A stretch of DNA of 64,000 nucleotides from a virus (IMGVR_UViG_3300043438_002264:1-64000), one strand, 5' to 3'; shown: positions 31,032 to 39,763, numbered from the stretch's first letter. Numbers and translations are program-made. The notes: generated by a model not told the origin, from the letters alone.

Positions 31032-31777
31032 TTTTTTGTGCCTTTCCTAAAAATACCAAAAACTTTTTTACGCCAAGCACTTTTTTTATAGTATCCATAA
31101 AGCATTGATCTTCTGTTTTCTGCCATTAATTCGTGTCGATCTAAATTCTCTGGCGAGTCTACAACTTCTAGCTCCCAATCATCACGCTTAAATGGAATAA
31201 TCTGCATAATTGGAGTTCCTTTTGGAATTGTTCCGTGAAAATTTCTTTTTAAAAAGAATGCAATAAAAACTGGTAGCCCCCAAATGTCTGACTCTACAAT
31301 TCCAGACTGAACATAAAAGGGTAGGTCATATCTATTCATGGGGTGCGTAATTAAAACAGAGTATCCTGGTGGCGTTTCGTAATACCAGTTCATTCTCCAT
31401 CCGTAATGAATGGGATGGCAGTTATCTGGAACAACTATATCTATTATTGGTCTTTTATCAACAATCATGACATCCCCTCCCCAAGAAAGGGACGGTCTTC
31501 CGTCTTTGTCCAAACTAACGTGTAGATCATCTTCAAGAAGATAAAAATATCCAGCAGTCGTTGCATCAAAAAATGGCATACACATTTTTGTTGATACCTG
31601 AGCTCCGTCAGACCCCAAATTGTTTTGTGGGTCTAAAGTTATGTCGTTGTTTGACCTATCAAATTTTGCAAGATTTCTATACCATTTTGGAATATGTTTG
31701 ACTGCTGGTTCTGGACTTAAAAGAAAATCGCCATACTCATGAAAGGAGGGGGTAAATTTTATTTTTAAAGGGTTCAC
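31028..31777 (-). CDS. DUF6065-like protein, tandem copy 1
   Basis: A 249-residue protein. PKWYRNL, KMCMPFFDATTAGY, TPPGYSVLITHPMNR and KGTPIMQIIPFKR recur in the next gene. This pattern fits DUF6065, a bacterial and phage family without known function, often near sugar genes (recollection). Beta-rich. ATGA couplings. Confidence 0.68.
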   Translation of the reverse strand: MNPLKIKFTPSFHEYGDFLLSPEPAVKHIPKWYRNLAKFDRSNNDITLDPQNNLGSDGAQVSTKMCMPFFDATTAGYFYLLEDDLHVSLDKDGRPSLSWGGDVMIVDKRPIIDIVVPDNCHPIHYGWRMNWYYETPPGYSVLITHPMNRYDLPFYVQSGIVESDIWGLPVFIAFFLKRNFHGTIPKGTPIMQIIPFKRDDWELEVVDSPENLDRHELMAENRRSMLYGYYKKSAWRKKVFGIFRKGTKK

Positions 31778-32493
31778 CGATATTCCTTTTTTGATCTAAA
31801 GAAATTTTTATATCCATTAGAAAATACTGATCTTAATTTTAAACCTTGCGTACTAAAAATATTTTCAGCTTTCTCAACTGACTCTAAAGTTTTTCCCCAA
31901 GACTCTCTTTTAAAAGGAATAACCTGAATTAAAGGAGTTCCTTTTTTAATAATTCCTTTAAAATCTTTTTCTACTAAAAATGATAAATGTCCATTTGATA
32001 CAAAAGAATCTGTATCTACAATTGCTTGTAAAGCTGTTAGTGGACTTGAGTCTGAATAGGCTGGCTGAAGAAAAATTGAGCTGTAGCCCTTAGGGGTTCC
32101 TACTGACCAAAACGGAAAAATTCTAAACAAATCTTTATGGTACATGTCTTTGTTTATTGGAAGATGCTCATACTGCTCTCTAGCATGAACAGCAAACATG
32201 TCAGCCTGTAGTTTTAAGATGCCTGCAGGAATAGACCACTCTAGCTTTTCTGGATTTGTTGCGTCTACATAAATGTCACAAGGGGCTGGAATCATATATC
32301 CAGCAGTGATCAAGTCAAATATTGGCATACATTTTTTTATTGTTGTCCCAATCATTCCAAATGATATGCCACCGTTATTAATAAGAGATGGGGCTTTTTT
32401 ATACCACTCTGGCAAAAATTTTGAGGAAGCTTCTGGGCTTATATCAAGTGCAACGGTTTCTTCGCTGTATGGGTAAAACTTAATTTTTTTCAT
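31774..32493 (-). CDS. DUF6065-like protein, tandem copy 2
   Basis: A 239-residue paralogue of 31028-31777: PEWYKKAPS, KKCMPIFDLITAGY, TPKGYSSIFLQPAYS and KGTPLIQVIPFKRESW align. It overlaps both neighbours. Function unknown. Confidence 0.68.
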   Translation of the reverse strand: MKKIKFYPYSEETVALDISPEASSKFLPEWYKKAPSLINNGGISFGMIGTTIKKCMPIFDLITAGYMIPAPCDIYVDATNPEKLEWSIPAGILKLQADMFAVHAREQYEHLPINKDMYHKDLFRIFPFWSVGTPKGYSSIFLQPAYSDSSPLTALQAIVDTDSFVSNGHLSFLVEKDFKGIIKKGTPLIQVIPFKRESWGKTLESVEKAENIFSTQGLKLRSVFSNGYKNFFRSKKEYR

Positions 32494-33121
32494 AAAAATC
32501 CTTTATTCTTTCTATCATTATAGCACTTGAATCAAACACCATGTCAAACATTGGGGAGCCTTTCTTTATTTTGCCAAAACCATAATCGATCATGTGCTTT
32601 CCTTTTCTTTTAAACTTAAAAGGAACAAGGTGAGGCCTGACGTACTGAGTATCTACTGAAATAGGTCTATAGTTAAAGAAAGACTCATATGTCAGAAATG
32701 GTGAGTCTTTGATTGTTTCAAATTTTACACTAACATTATCGTCAATAAACCAAGGAACATAGAAAACAAAAGCTGGATCAAAAAGATTATCTTCTTTTGG
32801 ATACTCCTTTTTTGTTTGATAATACTGCCTCATATGAGGTCGATCAACATTTCTAAAATTTCCGTTTTTTTCTAACAAAAAGATATCTGCATGAGTTTTT
32901 TGTCTTAGTCTTACCTGAGTCCCCTCTATAGAAATTAGCTCAGGCCTAGGATATAAGAATTCTACATAACGGTTAATCGGTTTTATTATAGAATGGTCAT
33001 ACTTGTCTCTACTAATTGACTGATACCTTATCCACTTATCTGGTATCCTAGATTCGTGGCTTATTTTTATAAAGTCTGGGTCATACGTATCATACCAAAG
33101 ATTAAAATTAAATGATTCCAC
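32480..33121 (-). CDS. diverged DUF6065-like relative, tandem copy 3
   Basis: A 213-residue protein. It keeps IPDKWIRYQ near the start and IKKGSPMFDMVF near the end, but the central blocks have diverged. It begins just before tRNA-Thr and heads the 33121-30213 operon. Confidence 0.55.
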   Translation of the reverse strand: MESFNFNLWYDTYDPDFIKISHESRIPDKWIRYQSISRDKYDHSIIKPINRYVEFLYPRPELISIEGTQVRLRQKTHADIFLLEKNGNFRNVDRPHMRQYYQTKKEYPKEDNLFDPAFVFYVPWFIDDNVSVKFETIKDSPFLTYESFFNYRPISVDTQYVRPHLVPFKFKRKGKHMIDYGFGKIKKGSPMFDMVFDSSAIMIERIKDFYEKN

Positions 33122-33145
33122 AATACCTTTTCTTGTTTAGTTCCG

Positions 33146-33217
33146 AGCCTTTTGTCAGGATTGAACTGACGACCTACGCATTACAAGTGCGTTGCTCTAC
33201 CACTGAGCTAAAAAGGC
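33146..33217 (-). tRNA. tRNA-Thr(TGT)
   Basis: A 72-nt cloverleaf with acceptor GCCTTTT/AAAAGGC, D-arm GCTC...GAGC, anticodon loop CTTGTAA (TGT) on ACGCA/TGCGT and T-arm with TTCAATC. CCA is not encoded. Confidence 0.92.
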
Positions 33218-33220
33218 AGC

Positions 33221-33250
33221 TAGACAAGTATAACATTCTTGTGATATAAT
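33221..33250 (+). promoter_or_regulatory. SigA-type promoter for 33258
   Basis: TAGACA (33221-33226), an 18-nt spacer and TATAAT (33245-33250). The ATG lies seven bases beyond the -10 box, which fits a leaderless mRNA. Confidence 0.65.
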
Positions 33251-33257
33251 TGCAAGT

Positions 33258-33983
33258 ATGCGGCCTGGGACTCTTATTGTTTGTGCTAACCATATTGGTA
33301 ATATTTTAGATGTCCCCCCAAGAACTATAGAAAAAATAAGACAAACTAAACATATTTTTTGTGATCATTTAGAGACTTTTAATCAAGACATTGCCATCCC
33401 TTATAAAATAGATATGGATGACAAAATTGTCTTTGAGGTTGGGATAGATGAAAATGGAGAAGAAAACAACACCGTAAGAGCAGCATTGTCTGTCCTACAA
33501 AAAGGAAAAGATATTGTATTCATTTCTGATAACGGTCTCCCAGGATTTGCTGATAGAGGAACAAGAATAATTGATATAGTCTATGAAAATAACATCCCTG
33601 TAGAAATTATTCCTGGTCCAAGCATAGTGTCAGCATCTGTTGCTGTGGCGGGAATACCGTCTTCGTCTTCTGATGTTTTGTTTATTTCATTTTTTGAATC
33701 TACTGAAAAAGAAAAACTTAACAAGCTAGAATTAATAAAAGATTTTGATGCTAGCATTGTCTTTTTAGATTTTCCAGAAAACATGCAATGGCTAATTTAT
33801 AATATAGAAAAAATTATTGGGGAAAAGCGATTGGCAGCCTTGTGTATAAACGTTGGCATTGAGCCCCAAAGAATAATTAGAAAAGAAATCTTTCTCTTTA
33901 AAGAAGATTTTCCAGACTTAACAGACAGCTATGTAACTTTAGTCTTAGAAGGCTCAGTTTCCAGAAGAATTGAAGACTTGTAG
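33258..33983 (+). CDS. RsmI-like tetrapyrrole-methylase-fold methyltransferase
   Basis: A 241-residue protein starting GTLIVCANHIGNILD, with FISDNGLPGFADRGTRI and VEIIPGPSIVSASVAVAGIP. These match the SAM-binding and core blocks of RsmI, which 2'-O-methylates 16S rRNA C1402. It is shorter than RsmI (about 280), lacking the C-terminal RNA-binding domain. The first HIGN motif replaces PIGN. It is predicted leaderless. It ends inside tRNA-Met and lies in a tRNA cluster, which supports a translation role. Confidence 0.8.
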   Translation: MRPGTLIVCANHIGNILDVPPRTIEKIRQTKHIFCDHLETFNQDIAIPYKIDMDDKIVFEVGIDENGEENNTVRAALSVLQKGKDIVFISDNGLPGFADRGTRIIDIVYENNIPVEIIPGPSIVSASVAVAGIPSSSSDVLFISFFESTEKEKLNKLELIKDFDASIVFLDFPENMQWLIYNIEKIIGEKRLAALCINVGIEPQRIIRKEIFLFKEDFPDLTDSYVTLVLEGSVSRRIEDL

Positions 33984-34054
33984 GGAGTACGGGACTTGAA
34001 CCCGTGACCGACGGATTATGAGTCCGCTGCTCTAACCAGCTGAGCTAACTCCCT
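33981..34054 (-). tRNA. tRNA-Met(CAT)
   Basis: A 74-nt cloverleaf with acceptor AGGGAGT/ACTCCCT, A73, anticodon loop CTCATAA (CAT) on GCGGA/TCCGT and T-arm ACGGG-TTCAAGT-CCCGT. It may be elongator Met, or Ile2 if lysidine-modified. The initiator-type mismatch at 1-72 is absent. It overlaps the stop of the RsmI-like gene by 3 nt. Confidence 0.88.
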
Positions 34055-34060
34055 TTAATG

Positions 34061-34134
34061 CGACTCTGACCAGACTTGAACTGGCGACCCCTACCGTGAC
34101 AGGGTAGTGCTCTAACCAACTGAGCTACAGAGCC
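34061..34134 (-). tRNA. tRNA-Asp(GTC)
   Basis: A 74-nt cloverleaf with acceptor GGCTCTG/CAGAGTC, G73 as expected for Asp, anticodon loop CTGTCAC (GTC) on CTACC/GGTAG and T-arm GCCAG-TTCAAGT-CTGGT. CCA not encoded. Confidence 0.92.
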
Positions 34135-34204
34135 AAGAATAAAAGTATAGCAGGAAAGTATTTTTTTTGCAAATTATGGATCTATGCTCCTAGCTGCCTT
34201 ATGG

Positions 34205-34210
34205 TACAAT
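34205..34210 (+). promoter_or_regulatory. -10 box of a leaderless GTG gene
   Basis: TACAAT at 34205-34210 lies six bases before GTG 34217. No convincing -35 box at the standard distance. Confidence 0.5.
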
Positions 34211-34216
34211 TTCTAT

Positions 34217-35104
34217 GTGAATAAAATTTTTATAAGCATTCCGTCTCTTAGAGATCCAACCCTAGAAGCAACAATGAAAATTGCACTAAAGAATGCGGAC
34301 AATCCTAAAAATGTTATTTTTGGCGTTGGAGCACAATATTATGATGATGAAATGCCAGAGTTTAATTTTATAAATAAAGATCAGCTAAAGCTTTTAAAAA
34401 TTAATCCAGATCATAGGCCTGGGGTTGTAAAACTAAGATATGAAATATCAAAGTTAATTACAGACGAATCATATTTTATGAGCATTGATTCTCATATGTT
34501 ATTTTCTCCGCACTGGGACACTAAATGTTTAGCTTGGATAAAAGAATTACAAGAAAAAATTGGAAACCAGAAAGTATGCGTTACTAATGGAAGAATTATT
34601 GCTGACAATACGCAAAGTGATCATCAGGTAATTTGTAGAATTTCTAGCAAAAATACCATTGATGACGGGGGGCTTCTTAAAGCAAAAAGCTTTAAGGATG
34701 GTTGGCTAGAAGCGGTAAACATTTGCTGCAATTTCTTTTTTGCCCCAATAGAAATTATAAAAGATGTAGGCTGGGATCCATACTCTCAATTTACTTGGGA
34801 AGAACAGTATATGTTTTTTAGAGTTTTTATGTCTGGATTTGAGTGTTTTATTCCAACAGAGGATGCTGTAGTAAAGCAGTCTCCAGATTTTTACTACCAT
34901 TATGTTTGGCCAGATATGTCAAAACACTATTTTACAAGATTAGAAAATCAAGACCCAACAAACCAGAAACTTGAGCTACAACGTGCTATGACAACAAACG
35001 AAAAAAGCAACAAGTTTTCAATTGAAAATTCTACAAAACATGTTAGAGAATTTTGGGATAGACTGGGTCAAGGAGAGCTGTTTGATAAGTATCAGACAGG
35101 CTAA
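34217..35104 (+). CDS. GlcNAc-type glycosyltransferase (PF11397-like), copy 3
   Basis: About 295 residues from GTG 34217, which aligns with the start of the other two copies (NKIFISIPSLRDPTL). An in-frame ATG at 34184 lies upstream of the -10 box and is rejected. VIFGVGAQYYDDE, RYEISKLI and SIDSHMLF (DSH) are conserved. Closest to copy 1 at 10995. Its end is convergent with 35101. Confidence 0.82.
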   Translation: MNKIFISIPSLRDPTLEATMKIALKNADNPKNVIFGVGAQYYDDEMPEFNFINKDQLKLLKINPDHRPGVVKLRYEISKLITDESYFMSIDSHMLFSPHWDTKCLAWIKELQEKIGNQKVCVTNGRIIADNTQSDHQVICRISSKNTIDDGGLLKAKSFKDGWLEAVNICCNFFFAPIEIIKDVGWDPYSQFTWEEQYMFFRVFMSGFECFIPTEDAVVKQSPDFYYHYVWPDMSKHYFTRLENQDPTNQKLELQRAMTTNEKSNKFSIENSTKHVREFWDRLGQGELFDKYQTG

Positions 35105-35301
35105 TCTGCAAGTCTTTCATATGCCCAGCCTAAAAGGTCAGCAGCATCCTGGTCTTTTTCATATTCTCTTTCATAAATAAGATTACGAAGTTTAGAAAAT
35201 ATTTTAATTCGCTCAGAGAGTTTAATCATCTCAACAAGCATAGGATCTATTTCGGCGGTAGCCTTCGAGATATCAAAATCAATCTCATTGGGATTGTCCA
35301 T
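35101..35301 (-). CDS. small helical protein, predicted leaderless
   Basis: A 66-residue acidic helical protein. TATAAT (35312-35307) lies five bases before the ATG and no RBS is seen. Unknown family. It sits between a glycosyltransferase and a fibre-like gene. Confidence 0.62.
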   Translation of the reverse strand: MDNPNEIDFDISKATAEIDPMLVEMIKLSERIKIFSKLRNLIYEREYEKDQDAADLLGWAYERLAD

Positions 35302-35316
35302 GATTAATTATAACAG

Positions 35317-36450
35317 CTATTCGCAAATATAACTAAATGACATATAAAATTTATCAGCAGTGACTAAATTAATGGGAGAATTATGATCAAATATTTGATC
35401 TTGAGATGAGCCAGAAATATACCAAAGTGTCATCGTAGAGCTGGTGGGCAACAGGTGACCCTTTAAACTATAGTGATCTGTAGTAGAACCAGTGTTGTGT
35501 ATAGACCCGCCATATACGTCTGCGTGGTATTTAGATGGATGCGGCAGCGTTAATGAGTATTGACCAGATCCAAAGTTTGTCACATTTGTAAAATTAACAT
35601 CAAGATATACTTGAACAAGGTTGCCTATTTTTATATAGGTTCCAGTGGCTGGTGTTCCAGTAAATGCTAACCCAGTTCCGCTCCAAACTGGAGAATAGCT
35701 GGTGATAGCAGAAACTGTATTATTAATATCTCCAATAGTTGCAATCTGATTTTCAGGGTCAGTTTCATCATTAAGAAATTCTCCAGTAGCACCATTCAAA
35801 ATTACCTGGTCTGATGAAGATGAAAGTTTTAGTGAGCTTTCTGGAGCAGTTATCCAATATGTATAGAGGGTGCTCATTCCTGGACCAGAAAGAATTCCAT
35901 CCGACCCAAAACGCCAGATGTTTGTAGCTGTCTCTGAAGTGGTTCTAATATCTACATAATCCCCAGTATCCGAGACAAGAAGATTGGTGTCTTCTCCACC
36001 AATAATCAAGTCTGCGTTAGAAGCATCCTGTGTTCCGCCTGCACGAATGTGGATATGGTTAGGTGCAGTAGGATCAATAATTATGTACTGGTCTGAGGTA
36101 AGATCTCCGTCTGGAACTAGCTCAATAGTTCCTAGGTTAGCACCATCCCCTGATGCTGTGCCAGCACCAATAATTTTTACGCCATCAAAGGTAATGTCTC
36201 CAGTGTTTGCAGCATCGCCTTCGGCTGCAATTAGAGTCCAGAAAGTTCCTTCTGCTGGAGTATCTCCAACATTTCCACCATTAGAATTTAAACGATACCA
36301 AGTTTGTCCATTGTAAGTTGCAACATCTCCTACTGCATATGCTGCACCGCCACTATAGGCACCTCTAAAGTTCCAAAGAGCATCTGCCCCTGCTGGACCC
36401 TCTGGGCCTGGTGTACCTTCTCCACCTGCACCGCCACTAAACCTAGCCAC
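35317..36450 (-). CDS. tail-fibre-like protein with collagen and CBM-like parts
   Basis: A 377-residue protein. Residues 5-25 hold Gly-X-X collagen-like triplets (GTPGPEGPAGAD). Residues about 27-75 contain YAVGDVATYNGQTWYRL, as in CBM5/12-type chitin/carbohydrate-binding modules. The rest is Gly/Thr/Ser-rich beta repeats with a C-terminal receptor-binding-like part. It probably binds host glycans. Coupled to 36450-36731. Confidence 0.75.
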   Translation of the reverse strand: MARFSGGAGGEGTPGPEGPAGADALWNFRGAYSGGAAYAVGDVATYNGQTWYRLNSNGGNVGDTPAEGTFWTLIAAEGDAANTGDITFDGVKIIGAGTASGDGANLGTIELVPDGDLTSDQYIIIDPTAPNHIHIRAGGTQDASNADLIIGGEDTNLLVSDTGDYVDIRTTSETATNIWRFGSDGILSGPGMSTLYTYWITAPESSLKLSSSSDQVILNGATGEFLNDETDPENQIATIGDINNTVSAITSYSPVWSGTGLAFTGTPATGTYIKIGNLVQVYLDVNFTNVTNFGSGQYSLTLPHPSKYHADVYGGSIHNTGSTTDHYSLKGHLLPTSSTMTLWYISGSSQDQIFDHNSPINLVTADKFYMSFSYICE

Positions 36451-36731
36451 TAGTGGCCTGACTCTAAGTTAGTCTTAATAACTGCAACCTGAGATCCATT
36501 TGTACCAGTGATTGCGTAGAGAGCATCCTTTCCTGGAAGCTCAAAAGAAATAGCTGATCCAGGATTTAGGCGGTATCCATAAGAGGAAGCTGTTACACCT
36601 TCTCCACCAATATAAACATAGGCAGAAGCGTGAATATTCTGAATGGTAACGTCCATTCCAGAGTGAACTCCATTAGGAGTTAAAAGGGTAGCAGCAGAAC
36701 TGCTAAGGGTAGTTAGAGCATGAGATGTCAT
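36450..36731 (-). CDS. small virion-type beta protein, predicted leaderless
   Basis: A 93-residue protein (VTIQNIHASAYVYIGGEGVT, RLNPGSAISFELPGKDALY) with the look of small phage decoration or fibre-attachment proteins. TATAAT (36743-36738) lies six bases before the ATG. It heads a two-gene unit with the fibre-like gene. Confidence 0.6.
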   Translation of the reverse strand: MTSHALTTLSSSAATLLTPNGVHSGMDVTIQNIHASAYVYIGGEGVTASSYGYRLNPGSAISFELPGKDALYAITGTNGSQVAVIKTNLESGH

Positions 36732-36751
36732 GCACTAATTATATCATTCTT

Positions 36752-37342
36752 TTATGAACAGCTAGAACCAACTTTAACCTTTTTTAACCACATTTGGGTT
36801 CCTTCATAAATTTTTGTAAGATCAAACCAGTGAATATTAATAAACGAATCTATCGCATATTTAGGACAACACATGATTGATTGGTGACCCGAAGCAAAAA
36901 TGTAATCATCAAAAATTAGCAATCCATTATCAGCCAAACAGTCAAAAGCATTAACTGCATCACGCAAAACAGACCCACCAGAATGATCTCCATCTATGTA
37001 GATAATGTCATACATGTTTTTATTTTGTTTAAAAAACTGATCGCTAGTCATTTTAATAGAAGAAACTTTGTTGGAGTAACTGGATAGTTTATCCTTATAT
37101 TCATCATAAGCAGTTTCCCAAGTAAACCCCTCTAATCCCGAATAGCCAGTCCAGCTATCTACGTCTGTTAAAGTTGATTTTGAATTAGTTAAAATATTTT
37201 CCAATAACCAAACTGAGGCATCTCCAGTAAAAGCACCAATCTGCAAAAAATTTATTTTTTTACCTGCATAGTCAGATAAGTTTTCTTCAAATATTTTTTT
37301 AGCACCAGTTTCTACAAACCAGTTAGGGTGGATGCTTTTCAT
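36752..37342 (-). CDS. class I SAM-dependent methyltransferase (Methyltransf_24 type)
   Basis: A 196-residue protein. INFLQIGAFTGDASVWLL is the SAM-binding motif I, and YDIIYIDGDHSGGSVLRDA with GLLIFDDY are the later motifs of CmcI/Methyltransf_24-like enzymes. These often methylate sugars or small molecules. It sits next to the carbamoyltransferase, which fits glycan modification. Confidence 0.82.
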   Translation of the reverse strand: MKSIHPNWFVETGAKKIFEENLSDYAGKKINFLQIGAFTGDASVWLLENILTNSKSTLTDVDSWTGYSGLEGFTWETAYDEYKDKLSSYSNKVSSIKMTSDQFFKQNKNMYDIIYIDGDHSGGSVLRDAVNAFDCLADNGLLIFDDYIFASGHQSIMCCPKYAIDSFINIHWFDLTKIYEGTQMWLKKVKVGSSCS

Positions 37343-37386
37343 TTTATTTCTTTCTGTGTAAAATAATTAAGAAAATAATTATATCA

Positions 37387-38820
37387 TTAATAGATTATCT
37401 TAGTGTTATATTGTTCTTCCCAAAGTTTAATATCTTGGTAATCATTTAGTAGTGGTTGACCTTTTATATTAAGACTGGTGTTTAGCAATACTGGTACCCC
37501 AGTTTTTTCATAAAACTTTTTTAGCACAGCGTAGAGGCCAGGATGCTGCTTAGCATTTACTGTCTGTACTCGTGAGGTACCATCTACGTGGACCACAGAG
37601 GGGATAAGGTCTGGCTTTAAGCATCTAGGCGTATATTGCATATAAGGGCTTGTATAGTCCATATCGAACCATTCAGAGGCATGTTCTTCCATGACCACTG
37701 GGGCGAATGGACGGAACAATTCTCTTTGCTTAATTAGATTAACTTTATCCTTAATGTCTGGATCTCTAGGGTCTGCAAGGATGCTTCTATTGCCAAGTGC
37801 TCTTGGACCGTACTCTGCCCTGCCAGCAGCCACTGCACAAATTTTATTTTTAGTTAACTCTTTAAAAATTCTATCTACTGGATACTCATTTCCTAAATCA
37901 TAGCCAAGGTATGCACCTTGCCAATTCAAATGCTTCCCATACAAAGCAGCAGCAGCACCAAGAGATGAGCCTGCGTCTCCTGGATTTGGCATAATCCAAA
38001 TATTATCAAAAAGATTCCAGAGTAAAGTATTTGCTTTGCTATTTAAAGCACAGCCGCCCATAAAGACTAAGTTGTATTTTTTAGTTTTGTTAATTGCCAT
38101 CTTCATAAATTCAATTAGACGATCTTCATATACTTTCTGAACGGCTGCAGCAATATCAAATCTCTCTTCTTCGTAAACTTTACATGGCCAATCAAAGATG
38201 CCTTTATGAAAGTTATACCTTTGATCTTTAATGCTAGAAAAATATTTATTTACAAGGTCATAGTATTTATCTGGATTTCCATAGCCTGCCATGCCCATAA
38301 GGATGTACTCTTCTTGGTTTGGCTTCAGTCCTATGAGCTGAGTAAAGGCAGAGTAGAATAGTCCAAAGCTAAACGGATAGTTGTCTTTGTGTATTGGAAT
38401 AATGTCATCGTCTTCTCCTATCCAGATACTAGAAGTATTAAACTCTCCAATGGCATCTATTACTACAATTACTGCATCTTTAAATGGACTTGTGTAATAC
38501 CCCGCAGCTGCGTGAGAATAGTGATGAGAAAAGTTTTTACGTTTTAGATCTGCAAGCTGAGTGTTTTCAAAAAAAGGCTGCCCCCCACCAAAGCCACCAA
38601 ACATCTTTAGTCTAAGGTCTTTAAGCCAAGGCTTTTCATAATAGGCAAGGACATCTGGAGATCCATACCTAAGAGCATCTTCTAAAATATCTGGATTATT
38701 AAACCAATCATTTTTAATTTTGCTGTATCTTTCAGCATGTCCAGCAAAAAGAATGTTGCCGTCTTCTACTAATGACACTGATGCGTCATGAGTTGTTTCG
38801 TTAATCCCAATTATTTTCAT
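37387..38820 (-). CDS. NodU/CmcH-family carbamoyltransferase
   Basis: A 477-residue protein. The N-terminal domain has ETTHDASVSL, FSHHYSHAAAGYYTSPF and VVIDAIGEF, the metal/ATP core. GGCALNSKAN and the C-terminal AGRAEYGPRALGNRSILADP complete the family. It transfers carbamoyl from carbamoyl phosphate via carbamoyl-AMP to a hydroxyl. It is shorter than typical NodU proteins (about 550-600). The acceptor is probably a phage- or host-made sugar. Confidence 0.92.
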   Translation of the reverse strand: MKIIGINETTHDASVSLVEDGNILFAGHAERYSKIKNDWFNNPDILEDALRYGSPDVLAYYEKPWLKDLRLKMFGGFGGGQPFFENTQLADLKRKNFSHHYSHAAAGYYTSPFKDAVIVVIDAIGEFNTSSIWIGEDDDIIPIHKDNYPFSFGLFYSAFTQLIGLKPNQEEYILMGMAGYGNPDKYYDLVNKYFSSIKDQRYNFHKGIFDWPCKVYEEERFDIAAAVQKVYEDRLIEFMKMAINKTKKYNLVFMGGCALNSKANTLLWNLFDNIWIMPNPGDAGSSLGAAAALYGKHLNWQGAYLGYDLGNEYPVDRIFKELTKNKICAVAAGRAEYGPRALGNRSILADPRDPDIKDKVNLIKQRELFRPFAPVVMEEHASEWFDMDYTSPYMQYTPRCLKPDLIPSVVHVDGTSRVQTVNAKQHPGLYAVLKKFYEKTGVPVLLNTSLNIKGQPLLNDYQDIKLWEEQYNTKIIY

Positions 38821-38824
38821 TTTG

Positions 38825-38896
38825 CTCCCCCTCCTGGGTTCGAACCAGGGACCTTAGAGTTAACAGCTCTCTGCTCTGCCGCTGAGCTAAGGAGGA
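38825..38896 (-). tRNA. tRNA-Asn(GTT)
   Basis: A 72-nt cloverleaf with acceptor TCCTCCT/AGGGGGA (one G-U), G73, anticodon loop CTGTTAA (GTT) and T-arm CCTGG-TTCGAAC-CCAGG. One mismatch closes the anticodon stem (27-43). CCA not encoded. Confidence 0.9.
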
Positions 38897-38901
38897 TAAT
38901 C

Positions 38902-39150
38902 TTACAACTTAAAGTTAGAGTTGGTTGCTCTCCATACAGATGGGGAGTGGTTTTCTTCTACTGCAAGCTTTGTTTCCTCGTCTTCGTAGAGTCTTAAGAT
39001 ATGAATGCATGGATCACCACCATCATCAAATTCTTGTTCCTCTTGAATCGTTAATGGCAGCCCATCGTGAGGATAGCAAATTGCTGGGCCACAAAAATTA
39101 AGGTCTAAACCTTCTTGCAACCATTCATCAAAACTTTTTTTATTTGTCAT
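38902..39150 (-). CDS. small hypothetical protein
   Basis: An 82-residue protein with FCGPAICYPHDGLPLT and DGGDPCIHILRLY. The regular Cys/His content suggests metal binding. ATGA coupling to the upstream oxygenase gene. Family unknown to me. Confidence 0.65.
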   Translation of the reverse strand: MTNKKSFDEWLQEGLDLNFCGPAICYPHDGLPLTIQEEQEFDDGGDPCIHILRLYEDEETKLAVEENHSPSVWRATNSNFKL

Positions 39151-39748
39151 TTATACTCCCCATGGCTTTGTTTGGTAGTTGATCCCTAGTGTCTTTTAAA
39201 TCTGGAGTGTAGGTTTCTAGATCATAATCAGGTCTCCATTCTGATGGATGGACATCTGAATAAAATCCAACAACGGTAGAACGATTTCCAGAAGTTACTG
39301 GATAAACTTCATGGACCAGGTTCTTGCATGGAAAAATAATTAGATCTCTTGCTTTTGGCTTATACTGAATCTCTTGTTCTGGAAACTCAATTTCTCCGCC
39401 CTCATAGTCTCCAGTTAAGTAAAGTATAGAGCTATAGTTAACATAGCCAGCATTCTGAGTATCAGTGTGTGGCCCAGAGCCTTGTCCCAAATCCCAAATA
39501 CCAATTTGACTATCCTGACAAAAAAATTCTTTTGTTAGTCCAAATTCTTTAGAAATTTTTTCTGTTATATTTTTAACCTGTTTAGAAACAAAGGCAAGGG
39601 CGTCTACGTGAAAAAGGGGAACTACCTTTACTGTCTTATTATCTTCCCAGGGCACAGTCTCAAATGTTGAAAGTATTCGAAGGCCTTCTTCTTGATCTTC
39701 TTCACTAATAAAATTATGTATGATTTTTATGTCTTCTTTTTTTATCAT
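39140..39748 (-). CDS. 2OG-Fe(II) oxygenase (P4H type)
   Basis: A 202-residue protein with H94-x-D96 (GPHTDTQ), H146 (LVHEVYP) and R156 (GNRSTV), plus DYEGGEIEF. TATAAT lies six bases before the ATG, and an AGGAG sits further upstream. Coupled to a small Cys/His protein. Confidence 0.85.
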   Translation of the reverse strand: MIKKEDIKIIHNFISEEDQEEGLRILSTFETVPWEDNKTVKVVPLFHVDALAFVSKQVKNITEKISKEFGLTKEFFCQDSQIGIWDLGQGSGPHTDTQNAGYVNYSSILYLTGDYEGGEIEFPEQEIQYKPKARDLIIFPCKNLVHEVYPVTSGNRSTVVGFYSDVHPSEWRPDYDLETYTPDLKDTRDQLPNKAMGSINDK

Positions 39749-39763
39749 ATTTTAATTATACTC

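Noticed and set aside
34184-34216. Upstream ATG start for the third PF11397 glycosyltransferase
   Set aside because: The extra 11 residues do not align with the paralogues and the -10 box lies inside this stretch; GTG 34217 fits both alignment and promoter.
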